From: JAYYZW01 sp965217605
Lineage (GTDB): Bacteria > Pseudomonadota > Gammaproteobacteria > Ga0077536
Length of the DNA stretch: 64,000 nucleotides
Assembly (NCBI GenBank): GCA_965217605.1
Contig: CBDCJB010000015.1
Location: 78,454-142,453 of the forward strand
Reading direction: 5' to 3'
Under the pieces are notes generated by a model. It searched no databases and was not told where the DNA came from. It saw only the letters and a program-made list of their open reading frames with translations. The position numbers and the translations under genes were made by a program. This document shows, one piece after another, positions 26,111-34,477 of this stretch. Each line of letters opens with the position of its first letter. The stretch's first letter is position 1.

Positions 26111-27339
26111 TGCGGACTCAATTGGTCGGTGCAACACCTAATCTCTACCTATAGAGAGGAGGACGTTGCAGATGAAGTACCCGACGAGGATTTATTACAC
26201 CGAAGCCGATAAAGCGTTGATGTGGGATCGCTGGCATAAAGGCGAGTCACTCAACTCGATCGGTCGTCACTTTGGCCGCAGTCATTCATCGATCCAGAAC
26301 ATTCTTTCGCTGACAGGCGGTATTCGACCTCCTCAACGAAGGCGCTCGAGACTGGCATTGAGGTTGGCTGAACGCGAAGAGATCTCTCGCGGTATGGTCG
26401 CCGGCCGCTCGATCCGTACGATAGCGACATTACTCGGTCGTGCGCCATCGACGGTAAGTCGTGAAATCCGGCGCAACGGCGGCCGGCGCTGTTACCGGGC
26501 CAATAAGGCTGATAAGGCTGCTTGGGCCCGAGCGAGACGGCCCAAGACCTGTAAACTGGTCGAGAACCGTGAGCTGGCCCGTGCCGCAGCGAAGAAGCTG
26601 CAGAAGTTCTGGGCGCCCGAGCAGATCGCGGGCTGGCTGAAGCGCACGTATCCAGACGACGAGAACGTCCACGTGTCACACGAGACGATCTACAAGAGTC
26701 TCTTTATCCAGGCCCGCGGGGCCTTGAAGAAAGAGCTGTTGCAGCATCTTCGCAAGACGCGAGCGATGCGTCGCTCTCGGCACAAGACGCTCAAAGGCGA
26801 AGGGCTGGGCCAGATCACCGATACCGTGTCGATCAGAGAACGTCCTGCCGAGGCCGAAGATCGTGCCGTACCCGGGCACTGGGAAGGTGACCTCGTGTTT
26901 GGCAGCAACAACAGCCAGATCGCGACCTTGGTGGAACGACACAGCCGATACGTAATGTTGGTCAAAGCAGCCAGCAAAGACACCGAGACTGTCATCAATG
27001 CGTTAATAAAACACGCGCGCAAGTTACCGCGGGAACTTTATAAGTCGTTGACCTGGGATCGTGGTTGCGAAATGGCTGATCACCGACGATTTACATTAGC
27101 GACCGACATCAAGGTGTACTTCTGTGATCCACAACAGCCGTGGCAACGTGGCTCGAACGAAAACACCAACGGCCTTCTGAGGCAGTACTTTCCAAAGGGG
27201 ATGGACCTGTCGAACGTCCACCAAAACAGACTGAACGCGGTTGCACGACAGCTCAACGAGCGACCGAGAAAAACGCTAGACTTCGAGACACCAGCCGAAC
27301 GATTTAACCAATGTGTTGCATCGACCGGTTGAAACCGCA
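26111..27339 (+). mobile_element. IS30-family insertion sequence, copy A (1,229 bp)
   Basis: The ends are TGCGGACTCAATTGGTCGG and the inverted match ending TTGAAACCGCA, resembling the known IS30 terminus (TGTAGATTCAATTGGTCA). Direct flanks do not match (CG against AC). They do match when paired with the flanks of copy B at 30486-31714, showing that the two copies exchanged flanks by recombination. Confidence 0.92.
26172..27332 (+). CDS. IS30-family transposase, copy A
   Basis: The 386-residue protein from ATG 26172 (TTG 26166 is an alternative; GAGGAGG lies upstream) has an N-terminal helix-turn-helix (IGRHFGRSHSSIQNIL) and a second HTH (TIATLLGRAPSTVSREIRRN). The DDE domain shows GHWEGDLVFG, LTWDRGCEMADH and QRGSNENTNGLLRQYFP. 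It differs from copy B at only a few residues. Confidence 0.94.
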   Translation: MKYPTRIYYTEADKALMWDRWHKGESLNSIGRHFGRSHSSIQNILSLTGGIRPPQRRRSRLALRLAEREEISRGMVAGRSIRTIATLLGRAPSTVSREIRRNGGRRCYRANKADKAAWARARRPKTCKLVENRELARAAAKKLQKFWAPEQIAGWLKRTYPDDENVHVSHETIYKSLFIQARGALKKELLQHLRKTRAMRRSRHKTLKGEGLGQITDTVSIRERPAEAEDRAVPGHWEGDLVFGSNNSQIATLVERHSRYVMLVKAASKDTETVINALIKHARKLPRELYKSLTWDRGCEMADHRRFTLATDIKVYFCDPQQPWQRGSNENTNGLLRQYFPKGMDLSNVHQNRLNAVARQLNERPRKTLDFETPAERFNQCVASTG

Positions 27340-27504
27340 ACCTAAAGCGGCCAGGACAGTAGCTTGAACCTGCAGTCGCGGCGGCCGCCGTTTCGAGGGC
27401 GGCCCGTATAAGCGGCAGGTCGAAAAAAACCCGATTATCCCCTTGACTAACGTATTCGAGGCGAGCATGATGCGCGAATGTAAAAGACCTGCTGCCGGAT
27501 ATTC

Positions 27505-28146
27505 ATGCGAAGGTCCGCCCCAACCTTACTTTTTGATGCCTTTCTTTTTGGGGCTGGCGCAGTGATGGCTACGCTTGGGAATGCTGTGCTGCTTTGGGTT
27601 GGTATTTTGATGATGCTTGGTAGTTTAGGTATTGCAGCATGGATTTACTGGCCCAAAAAGCTTGTTTGGCCGCAGCCTGCTACCATCGCCCCTTTTGCAA
27701 AAATACTAGGTCTCACTGCATTAAGAAAAGCTCTGATGCCAGTTGTTGCTGTCTTCGCTGTCGTTCTTTTATGCGGTGTATTTTATTGGGCCGTAAAAGG
27801 AGCCAAAGAGAGTTCTAATTGGGTCATATCTCACCCTTCTATGTCCGATGAAGAGCAGGAGATCGCTAAAGCTGAATGTCGCATGGAGGCAATGAATTCT
27901 GTCAGTCGGCTTGACAAACATGAGTACATAAATACTTGCTTGATAAGCAGGGGATTTGTTCGCGAACAACGAGGGAATGCTAACAAGCCACGACTGTCAT
28001 CAGAAAAAGAGAACTCTGCTGTAGGAGACGTGGTAGTCGTTAGGTCTGTGACGCAAGAAGAGTATGACTCACTAACGCATAAGGATGACAACATTCTCTA
28101 CATTATTAAACCAAACGGCATTATTGAGCCAAGCGGAGAGAACTAA
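27505..28146 (+). CDS. Membrane protein of unknown function, IS1595 passenger
   Basis: This 213-residue protein has two to three N-terminal hydrophobic segments (about 8-28, 30-48 and 73-95), followed by a soluble domain from about residue 105 with DEEQEIAKAECRMEAMNSV, a Cys pair (EC, NTC) and an acidic tail. Its base composition is visibly more AT-rich than neighbouring chromosomal genes. It starts at ATG 27505, about 75 bp inside the element's left repeat. No family was recognised. It is followed at 37 bp by a small exported protein. Confidence 0.65.
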   Translation: MRRSAPTLLFDAFLFGAGAVMATLGNAVLLWVGILMMLGSLGIAAWIYWPKKLVWPQPATIAPFAKILGLTALRKALMPVVAVFAVVLLCGVFYWAVKGAKESSNWVISHPSMSDEEQEIAKAECRMEAMNSVSRLDKHEYINTCLISRGFVREQRGNANKPRLSSEKENSAVGDVVVVRSVTQEEYDSLTHKDDNILYIIKPNGIIEPSGEN

Positions 28147-28182
28147 ATTACCAACATTATGAAGAAATGAGGCGATAGGACC

Positions 28183-28542
28183 ATGAATAAATGTATGTTA
28201 GCGGTGCTGCTGGTTCTGCCCTTGTTTCTCATCGTGCCAAGCCTTGCAGACACGGACTACAGAGCAGAATTTTTTTCGTGGGTGTGGATGCCTTGCATGT
28301 ATCAACTGGCAGAAGATCAAGGCGCTGATATTGCCAATATCGATGACGCTGCAATTGAACTTCACGGTAAGCTAGAGGACGAGGACTTCAACAAGCAGGC
28401 ATGGGAAACAGAAAAGGTCGTAAAAGGGTTGCCACCGGAAGAACGGGCCGAAGCTTACGAATACCTTCGGAACGAGTGCGCGGGAGGCTATGTGGCCAGT
28501 GACTGCTTACCCAAATGGCAGGTGGGTAAACCGCCCTTCTAA
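28183..28542 (+). CDS. Small exported protein of unknown function, IS1595 passenger
   Basis: This 119-residue protein has a clear Sec signal peptide (MNKCMLAVLLVLPLFLIVPS, cleavage probable after SLA near residue 23). A helical mature part contains WMPCMYQLAED, YLRNECAGG and ASDCLPKW; the three Cys suggest disulfides in the periplasm. GAGGCGATAGGACC lies upstream of ATG 28183. It lies between two other passenger genes with short gaps (36 and 10 bp), suggesting one transcript. No family was recognised. Confidence 0.65.
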   Translation: MNKCMLAVLLVLPLFLIVPSLADTDYRAEFFSWVWMPCMYQLAEDQGADIANIDDAAIELHGKLEDEDFNKQAWETEKVVKGLPPEERAEAYEYLRNECAGGYVASDCLPKWQVGKPPF

Positions 28543-28552
28543 GGACTAATTC

Positions 28553-28810
28553 ATGTCTCGCGGTAAATATCTGTCGCTGGAGGAAGCCCGCAAGACGCGG
28601 AAGCTAGATCAATTCGCTAAGGAGCATCCGTGCCCGACGAACACGCGCTTTTGGGAGGTGCTGGATCTAGCCGCTAAAGACTTGCCAGCAGATGATCAAA
28701 CATCCGCTCGGGGTTCCGGCGGCGGTTGTAGCGGTACTCAAACTCCTTCACGTACTTCTCAAGGTGCTTCCCGGAAACGTGGACATGCGTCCCGCGGATC
28801 GAAAGCTTGA
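28553..28810 (+). CDS. Short passenger protein overlapping the IS1595 transposase gene antisense
   Basis: The 85-residue frame begins MSRGKYLSLEEARKTRKLDQF, KEHPCPTNTRFWEVLD, a sequence type found beside IS1595-family transposases. It then runs into a Ser/Arg/Gly-rich tail (residues 50-85) that is the antisense of the transposase 3' end, an overlap of 137 bp. The first 40 residues look like a genuine protein; the tail may be translated simply because the frame stays open. It starts 10 bp after the preceding gene. Confidence 0.6.
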   Translation: MSRGKYLSLEEARKTRKLDQFAKEHPCPTNTRFWEVLDLAAKDLPADDQTSARGSGGGCSGTQTPSRTSQGASRKRGHASRGSKA

Positions 28811-29531
28811 GCCGCGCCCAATAGCCTTCCATCGTGTTGACATGGCAACCGTCCTTCGCATATTCGCCAGCGCCGTGATTGACCGTCTCATGGTCGTATC
28901 CGGCCTTCTTAAGCCCGTTGTAAGACTTAAGCTCGTCGGTATGCACGGTGCTACCTTCTTCGACATTCGCCCGAATGATAGGCTGCAGGGTCTTTTTGCG
29001 GACATTTGGGACGACCTTGGTCATCACGTCACCGTCCCGCTCCATCATGCCGAATACCACGGTCTTGTTGCCCCGATAGCCCCGCCCCTTACCCTTGACC
29101 TTGCCGCCCACGTAGGTTTCGTCCACTTCGACGGTCCCGCCCAGCGGCCACTCGCCGTCGGCTTTCGCCATGAGTTTGCGGATCTGGTGGGCCATGCGCC
29201 ACGCCGTCTTATAGGTCACGCCCAACTGGCGCTGCAATTCCTTGGCGGCCACGCCATGTCGTGTCGTGGTGAACAGGTAGATCGCGTAGAACCACTTCTG
29301 GAGCGCCGTGTGAGAGCGGTGGAAAGTCGTGCCTGCCATCGGGTGAAGGTGATACCCGCACCACTGGCATTCATAAGCAGGCTCCTTCTTCATGCGGTGA
29401 AACTTGCCGTGCTTGCCGCATTTCGGGCATTCAAGGGTTTCGCCGTACTTGCTCAGCATCAGATGGTGCAGGCAGGTGTCATCGTTCGGGAAATGCTTAA
29501 AAAATTGCTGGATGCTCAGTGGCCTGCTCAT
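28674..29531 (-). CDS. IS1595-family transposase (ISXO2-like DDE)
   Basis: The 285-residue transposase has an N-terminal zinc ribbon (CPKCGKHGKF and CQWCGYH), a helix-turn-helix (LQRQLGVTYKTAWRMAHQIR) and an ISXO2-type DDE domain: VEVDETYVGG, HTDELKSYNGL and NTMEGYWARLK. The ATG at 29531 follows an AGGAGG-type site (complement of TCCTCCT). The protein looks complete, so the element could still be active. Confidence 0.93.
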   Translation of the reverse strand: MSRPLSIQQFFKHFPNDDTCLHHLMLSKYGETLECPKCGKHGKFHRMKKEPAYECQWCGYHLHPMAGTTFHRSHTALQKWFYAIYLFTTTRHGVAAKELQRQLGVTYKTAWRMAHQIRKLMAKADGEWPLGGTVEVDETYVGGKVKGKGRGYRGNKTVVFGMMERDGDVMTKVVPNVRKKTLQPIIRANVEEGSTVHTDELKSYNGLKKAGYDHETVNHGAGEYAKDGCHVNTMEGYWARLKLSIRGTHVHVSGKHLEKYVKEFEYRYNRRRNPERMFDHLLASL

Positions 29532-29603
29532 CGTGTCCTCCTACTGTAAGGAGATCGTACACGATGGGAATACGTTAGTCAAGGGGATAATCGGGCTTTC
29601 TTC

Positions 29604-30485
29604 GAGACGGGTTCTTCAACTGGTTTGGCGGCACCCTGCGTTATTCCGGCGACCAAACGCTCGACGCGGAGGAGATCCAGAAACTCAATCTCAGCCCGGC
29701 ACCGACACTGTTCACCGGCCGGCACCTCGCCGTGGCCGGCACCGCGACGATCACCGAGCCGCTCCGGCTGAACGGCGGCGAGCTGTCGGTCGGCGCGATC
29801 AGCGCGGCCAGCGGGGCGAACCTGGAGCTGTCGACCGGCACGTTCAACCTGACCGCGAGCGACTTTGTGGTGGGTAATACCGGCCAGTTCGGGCCGGCCT
29901 TCATCACCGGCCTCGAGATCAACGTGGTCCAAAGCAATGCAAACCCGTTTGCCATCTTCACTGTCGCGAGCGAGGGTGATTTCAGAACCGCGGGCAATCT
30001 GTCCGCGGGTAATATCGTCAATGCCGGCAGCGCCGTGCACGTCGGTAGCAATACCATCCTGCCCGGGCTCGTCGACAACCAGGCCGGCGCGCAGCTCACA
30101 GTCATCGGCACCGGCTTTCCGATCAGCTACGGCAACGATCCTGCGGAAGCCAGCGAGGGGGATGCCAGGGGCACGCTCGTCGGCAACCGTGGTGACATTG
30201 TCCTCTCGGATGTCGAATTCATCACGGACTATACGGCCTTCGCCGGCTCAACGTTAACCGTCATCGGCGCCGTCGACCTGTGGGGTGACTTCACCGGCGT
30301 CACCGACATTTTCGGTCCCGGTACCTTTACCGTGTTCGGCAACTTCAACCCCGGCACCAGCCCAACGGGCATGACCGTCGAGGGAGACCTGACGCTCGTC
30401 GGTACGACGACCAGCGAACTCGGTGGTGTCCTCGCCGGCGATGAATACGACCAGACGGTTGTCGAGGGCACACTGACCTTGGGCG
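29604..30485 (+). pseudogene. N-terminal and central part of the split VPLPA-CTERM protein
   Basis: The frame from about 29604 gives FFNWFGGTLRYSGDQTLDAEE and then beta-repeat-like sequence (LRLNGGELSVGAIS, LTASDFVVGNTGQ, TLTVIGAVDLWGDF, GTFTVFGNFNPGTSPT), ending EYDQTVVEGTLTLG at the IS30 copy B boundary. The protein is an extracellular beta-rich type. The 5' end and signal peptide are missing at the IS1595 border. An apparent continuation past 30485 is read-through into antisense IS30 sequence and is not part of the gene. The C-terminal half is at 25843-26110 on the other strand. Confidence 0.85.
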
Positions 30486-31714
30486 TGCGGTTTCAACCGG
30501 TCGATGCAACACATTGGTTAAATCGTTCGGCTGGTGTCTCGAAGTTTAGCGTTTTTCTCGGTCGCTCGTTGAGCTGTCGTGCAACCGCGTTCAGTCTGTT
30601 TTGGTGGACGTTCGACAGGTCCATCCCCTTTGGAAAGTACTGCCTCAGAAGGCCGTTGGTGTTTTCGTTCGAGCCACGTTGCCACGGCTGTTGTGGATCA
30701 CAGAAGTACACCTTGATGTCGGTCGCTAATGTAAATCGTCGGTGATCAGCCATTTCGCAACCACGATCCCAGGTCAACGACTTATAAAGTTCCCGCGGTA
30801 ACTTGCGCGCGTGTTTTATTAACGCATTGATGACAGTCTCGGTGTCTTTGCTGGCTGCTTTGACCAACATTACGTATCGGCTGTGTCGTTCCACCAAGGT
30901 CGCGATCTGGCTGTTGTTGCTGCCAAACACGAGGTCACCTTCCCAGTGCCCGGGTACGGCACGATCTTCGGCCTCGGCAGGACGTTCTCTGATCGACACG
31001 GTATCGGTGATCTGGCCCAGCCCTTCGCCTTTGAGCGTCTTGTGCCGAGAGCGACGCATCGCTCGCGTCTTGCGAAGATGCTGCAACAGCTCTTTCTTCA
31101 AGGCCCCGCGGGCCTGGATAAAGAAACTCTTGTAGATCGTCTCGTGTGACACGTGGACGTTCTCGTCGTCTGGATACGTGCGCTTCAGCCAGCCCGCGAT
31201 CTGCTCGGGCGCCCAGAACTTCTGCAGCTTCTTCGCTACGGCACGGGCCAGCTCACGGTTCTCGACCAGTTTACAGGTCTTGGGCCGTCTCGCTCGGGCC
31301 CAAGCAGCCTTATCAGCCTTATTGGCCCGGTAACAGCGCCGGCCGCCGTTGCGCCGGATTTCACGACTTACCGTCGATGGCGCACGACCGAGTAATGTCG
31401 CTATCGTACGGATCGAGCGGCCGGCGACCATACCGCGAGAGATCTCTTCGCGTTCAGCCAACCTCAATGCCAGTCTCGAGCGCCTTCGTTGAGGAGGTCG
31501 AATACCGCCTGTCAGCGAAAGAATGTTCTGGATCGATGAATGACTGCGGCCAAAGTGACGACCGATCGAGTTGAGTGACTCGCCTTTATGCCAGCGATCC
31601 CACATCAACGCTTTATCGGCTTCGGTGTAATAAATCCTCGTCGGGTACTTCATCTGCAACGTCCTCCTCTCTATAGGTAGAGATTAGGTGTTGCACCGAC
31701 CAATTGAGTCCGCA
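30486..31714 (-). mobile_element. IS30-family insertion sequence, copy B (1,229 bp, inverted relative to copy A)
   Basis: It has the same ends and length as copy A. Local flanks are CG on the left and GT on the right. These match copy A's left flank (CG) and the complement of its right flank (AC to GT). Both original 2-bp target repeats are therefore recovered by re-inverting the segment between the copies. Confidence 0.92.
30493..31653 (-). CDS. IS30-family transposase, copy B
   Basis: The 386-residue protein, with ATG at 31653, has the same domains and catalytic motifs as copy A. Differences seen are Ala to Val in RAVAKKL, Leu to Phe in KSFFIQ and Asp to Asn in TLNFET. None touches a catalytic residue. 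Confidence 0.94.
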   Translation of the reverse strand: MKYPTRIYYTEADKALMWDRWHKGESLNSIGRHFGRSHSSIQNILSLTGGIRPPQRRRSRLALRLAEREEISRGMVAGRSIRTIATLLGRAPSTVSREIRRNGGRRCYRANKADKAAWARARRPKTCKLVENRELARAVAKKLQKFWAPEQIAGWLKRTYPDDENVHVSHETIYKSFFIQARGALKKELLQHLRKTRAMRRSRHKTLKGEGLGQITDTVSIRERPAEAEDRAVPGHWEGDLVFGSNNSQIATLVERHSRYVMLVKAASKDTETVINALIKHARKLPRELYKSLTWDRGCEMADHRRFTLATDIKVYFCDPQQPWQRGSNENTNGLLRQYFPKGMDLSNVHQNRLNAVARQLNERPRKTLNFETPAERFNQCVASTG

Positions 31715-31888
31715 GTCAATCTCGGCAACGCGCCCTGCATTCTAAAACGGTAATTTTTCTCATTATAGTCGCGCTGCCCAATGGGGACAGATTTATTCTG
31801 AGGTTTTCTTCGGCCGATTGCCGCCGCATGACCATCATTCTTTTCACCGTTCAACCTGTTGCCGATCGCGTTTCAGGTCTGCTGACCG

Positions 31889-32359
31889 TCAGATCGGGAC
31901 GAACAGCAGCAAGATCTCGGCGACCAAACACGGTTTGCTGCTTTCCTCGGCTTCCACCGTGTGGGTGGCCTTTACCAGATAAGCGCCGTCGTCGCGTTTG
32001 CTTACGTCATTGAGCACGATACGCGCTCGCGCTCGCTGCCCAACCCGTAGCGGCGCAGTGAATCGAACCCTATCGAAACCGTAGTTGACCGGCGTCATGT
32101 CTTCGGTGGTCGCGAACGGCAGATCAAGCGCCTTCCAAGACTCGAAAACCAGCGACAGCAGGTGAAGGCCATGGACGATCGTGCCGCCCCACTGGCTGTT
32201 TTTGGCCCACTTGGGATCGTTGTGTTTGACGTCGGGATCGCCGGTCAAAAAAGAAAAGATATCCTCGGAGCGTTGATCGATCGTAAACCAGTCAGTCGTA
32301 CCGAGCTCAGTTCCGGCCCGAGTCTTGAACGCTTCGAGCCGTTGGGCAAGTTCATTCAT
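31889..32359 (-). CDS. MaoC-like dehydratase (hotdog fold)
   Basis: This 156-residue single hotdog-domain protein contains the (R)-hydratase-like segment FLTGDPDVKHNDPKWAK and GGTIVHGLHLLSLV, with the conserved Asp-x-x-x-x-His pattern (D41/H46 region). Family members hydrate enoyl-CoA esters. The start ATG 32359 has AGAAGGAG upstream. It lies downstream of a luciferase-like monooxygenase gene on the same strand, with a REP pair in the gap. A truncated paralogue lies at 24705-24930. Confidence 0.88.
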   Translation of the reverse strand: MNELAQRLEAFKTRAGTELGTTDWFTIDQRSEDIFSFLTGDPDVKHNDPKWAKNSQWGGTIVHGLHLLSLVFESWKALDLPFATTEDMTPVNYGFDRVRFTAPLRVGQRARARIVLNDVSKRDDGAYLVKATHTVEAEESSKPCLVAEILLLFVPI

Positions 32360-32383
32360 GTTTTTCTCCTTCTAAATTCGAAG

Positions 32384-32449
32384 ATTCGCCCGCAAGCGGG
32401 CTCCTACGGGGGTGAAAAATAACCTGTAGGAGCCAGCTTGCTGGCGAAT
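32384..32449. repeat. Inverted pair of REP elements (BIME-like)
   Basis: The unit at 32423-32449 (TGTAGGAGCCAGCTTGCTGG) is the familiar gammaproteobacterial/Pseudomonas-type REP palindrome. The unit at 32384-32410 is the same in reverse (GCCCGCAAGCGGGCTCCTAC). Together they form a large stem-loop between the luciferase-like gene and the MaoC gene, where REPs often stabilise or separate transcripts. Confidence 0.85.
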
Positions 32450-32460
32450 ATTTCCCGCCA

Positions 32461-33492
32461 CTACCTGAAAGCCGGGATCACCTTATCGGTAAAGAGCTCG
32501 AGGTGCGGCTGCGCCCAACTCGCCGGCAAACCGGGCGGGATCGTCCAGGTGTAGAAATGCGTGAGCCCCATCTCGTTGATGTAATCGTGGATCAACTCGA
32601 TGCAGGTATCGACGTCCACCACTTGCAGCATTCCCGTCTTGCGTAGATCGTCGTGCGTCCTGGGTGCAGGGAACATCTTCTCGCCCGCCGCTTCCGTCCA
32701 CTTGCAGTAGGCATCGATCTGGTAGATGACGTGATCGGCGGCTTCCGTCCAACTCTTGTCCGGATCTTCGGACGGGATGATCCAGAACAGTCCGCCCGCG
32801 GTCATCATTTCGCCGGGCGGCTTACCGAGCTTTTTACATTCAGCGATGAATAATTCGTAGGTCGGCTTGAGGCTGTTCGGGCCGATGCCGCAGTAGCCAT
32901 CCGTCAAACGCGCCGCGCGCTTCACCGCGGGCGGTGTGAAGCCACCGGCCCATAGAGGTGGTCGCGGTTTCTGCACCGGTTCCGGCGTCACTTTTACATT
33001 CTCGATGTCGTAGTACTTGCCCTTGAGGGTGACCGTCTCGCCTTCCCACAGCCGGCGGATGATCTCGAGGCTCTCGCTGGTCCGCCCGCCCCGTTCCGTA
33101 ACCGGGACACCGAATGCTGCGAACTCTTCGGGCCGGTAGCCGATGCCCGCGCCTAATTCGAAGCGTCCGCCCGAGATGACATCCACCGTTGCGCCGTCCT
33201 CGGCGATGCGCACGGGGTGGTGGAACGGGAGCAAGACGAGTGATGTGTCGATGCGGATCTTTTTGGTACGGGCACCGATGGCGGCGGCGATCGGAAACAA
33301 CGAAGGTGAATAACCGTCCTCGGAAAAGTGATGTTCGGACAGCCACACGTAGTCGAAGCCGTGTTGCTCGCCCCAAACGATCTGCTCGAACACCTCGGCG
33401 TAAAGGTCTTCGTACGGCCGCCGCCACGGCGGCGGGTTGCGAAAGTCGTACCAGAGCCCGAACTTCACTCCGCGACTGCGATCGGCCGCCAT
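32461..33492 (-). CDS. Luciferase-like (LLM) flavin-dependent oxidoreductase
   Basis: The 343-residue TIM-barrel protein has VKFGLWYDFRNPPPW at strand 1, YVWLSEHHFSEDGYSPS (the EHH segment of the family), SLVLLPFHHPVRIAED and GRFELGAGIGYRPEEF. These match long-chain-type LLM monooxygenases or F420/FMN oxidoreductases. The cofactor cannot be decided from sequence. ATG 33492 has AAAAGGAG upstream. It is likely co-transcribed with the MaoC gene and is divergent from the seven-gene operon starting at 33596. Confidence 0.87.
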   Translation of the reverse strand: MAADRSRGVKFGLWYDFRNPPPWRRPYEDLYAEVFEQIVWGEQHGFDYVWLSEHHFSEDGYSPSLFPIAAAIGARTKKIRIDTSLVLLPFHHPVRIAEDGATVDVISGGRFELGAGIGYRPEEFAAFGVPVTERGGRTSESLEIIRRLWEGETVTLKGKYYDIENVKVTPEPVQKPRPPLWAGGFTPPAVKRAARLTDGYCGIGPNSLKPTYELFIAECKKLGKPPGEMMTAGGLFWIIPSEDPDKSWTEAADHVIYQIDAYCKWTEAAGEKMFPAPRTHDDLRKTGMLQVVDVDTCIELIHDYINEMGLTHFYTWTIPPGLPASWAQPHLELFTDKVIPAFR

Positions 33493-33595
33493 GTTGTTCT
33501 CCTTTTAGTGGTTTCAGAAACGCGTGTGGCGAAGCTTAGCCTGCCAGCGCGCGTTGGTGCCAACGCTGCGACGGGTGCACTTTTAATTCATTTCG

Positions 33596-34456
33596 GTGTC
33601 CCGTAGATTGGTCAACGGCCTTGTTCGCGGAGCCCAGACGGTGGCCAGAGTCAAGCAAGACGTGCCTTATATTTTCATTCACCCCGCATGGCGCGGTGCC
33701 TGGTGCTGGGACCGCGTGCTCGCGATCATGGCGTCGTGGGGCCGGCAAGCCTATGCGCTGGATATGCCGGGCCATGGCACACGCATCGACGAGATCGAGC
33801 ACGTACGGCTGGCCGACTATCCTCGTGCAGTTGTCGAGTTCATCGAGGAACAAGGCCTGCAAGAGGTCGTACTCGTCGGCAACAGTACGGGCGGCCTTAT
33901 CAACCAACTGGTCGCACAGGAAATACCCGATCAGATCGCACATGCGATCTGGTACATGGGCTTCGTCCTCAAGGACGGCGAGTCGATCCTAGATGCCTGC
34001 CCGCCGGAGTTTTCGATGGGGGTCGATGCGATCACGGATAACCGGTATCCGGTACCGCCGCACGAGATCATCCGCGCCGGCTGGATGCAGGACATGACGG
34101 CTGAAGAACAGACAGCCGATCTACAACGGTGGCAGCCGCAACCGCTCACGTCGTTTACCGATAAGCCTCGACTCGAACGCTTTTACAACGATCCGCGGGT
34201 GCAGGCGATCCCGAAGAGCTTCATCAACGGCGTCAAAGACGTATGTTTCGATTGGGAGTACCGCAAGGCCTGGGACCCCAGGCTCTCGGGCAACATCCAG
34301 GACTTCAGGTACGCGGAAGTTCCGGGCAGCCACTGCTGCTTCAACTGCCACCCCGAGGAACTCGTGCAAGCGGTCATCGAGCTCGCCGAGTACGAGCATC
34401 GCGGCGAGATGTATGCTATGGAATGGAGAAACTGGCGCGTGTTGTATTCCAGCTAA
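33596..34456 (+). CDS. Alpha/beta hydrolase (hydroxynitrile-lyase/esterase-like)
   Basis: The 286-residue hydrolase begins its fold with YIFIHPAWRGAWCWDRV, the pattern of plant-type SABP2/hydroxynitrile-lyase esterases. Ser is in VLVGNSTGGL and His in VPGSHCCFN near the end. The start is either GTG 33596 or GTG 33641; the latter has CGGAG upstream and begins just before the fold. It is the first gene of a tight operon (21 bp to the next gene). It probably cleaves an ester, lactone or amide-like intermediate; the substrate is unknown. Confidence 0.83.
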   Translation: MSRRLVNGLVRGAQTVARVKQDVPYIFIHPAWRGAWCWDRVLAIMASWGRQAYALDMPGHGTRIDEIEHVRLADYPRAVVEFIEEQGLQEVVLVGNSTGGLINQLVAQEIPDQIAHAIWYMGFVLKDGESILDACPPEFSMGVDAITDNRYPVPPHEIIRAGWMQDMTAEEQTADLQRWQPQPLTSFTDKPRLERFYNDPRVQAIPKSFINGVKDVCFDWEYRKAWDPRLSGNIQDFRYAEVPGSHCCFNCHPEELVQAVIELAEYEHRGEMYAMEWRNWRVLYSS

Positions 34457-34477
34457 CCGCGCTGAAGGGAGATCGTC

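Larger units (their letters stand above)
27430..29595. mobile_element. IS1595-family element with three passenger genes
   Basis: Perfect 28-bp inverted repeats (27430-27457, CCCGATTATCCCCTTGAC and onward; complement 29568-29595) bound about 2.2 kb, and weaker pairing extends about 10 bp further out. Inside are the transposase on the minus strand and three plus-strand passenger genes. The passengers at 27505-28146 and 28183-28542 are clearly less GC-rich than the surroundings. No 8-bp target duplication is seen. The VPLPA-CTERM gene fragment begins at the right end and has lost its own start. Confidence 0.78.

Noticed and set aside
28692..29549. 285-codon plus-strand frame covering the IS1595 transposase gene
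   Set aside because: Antisense of the transposase with the same codon phase pattern; no ribosome site or family features.
27422..29603. 8-bp target duplication around the IS1595 element
   Set aside because: Flanking octamers do not match in any register tried, so a simple insertion cannot be shown.
30486..30745. Apparent C-terminal extension of the VPLPA-CTERM protein (87 codons)
   Set aside because: This is read-through into antisense IS30 sequence; the true C terminus is at 25843-26110.
31781..31797. GGGGACAGATTTATTC as a complete palindromic element
   Set aside because: Only one arm-like sequence is present and no inverted partner was found within 150 bp; noted only as a possible relic.
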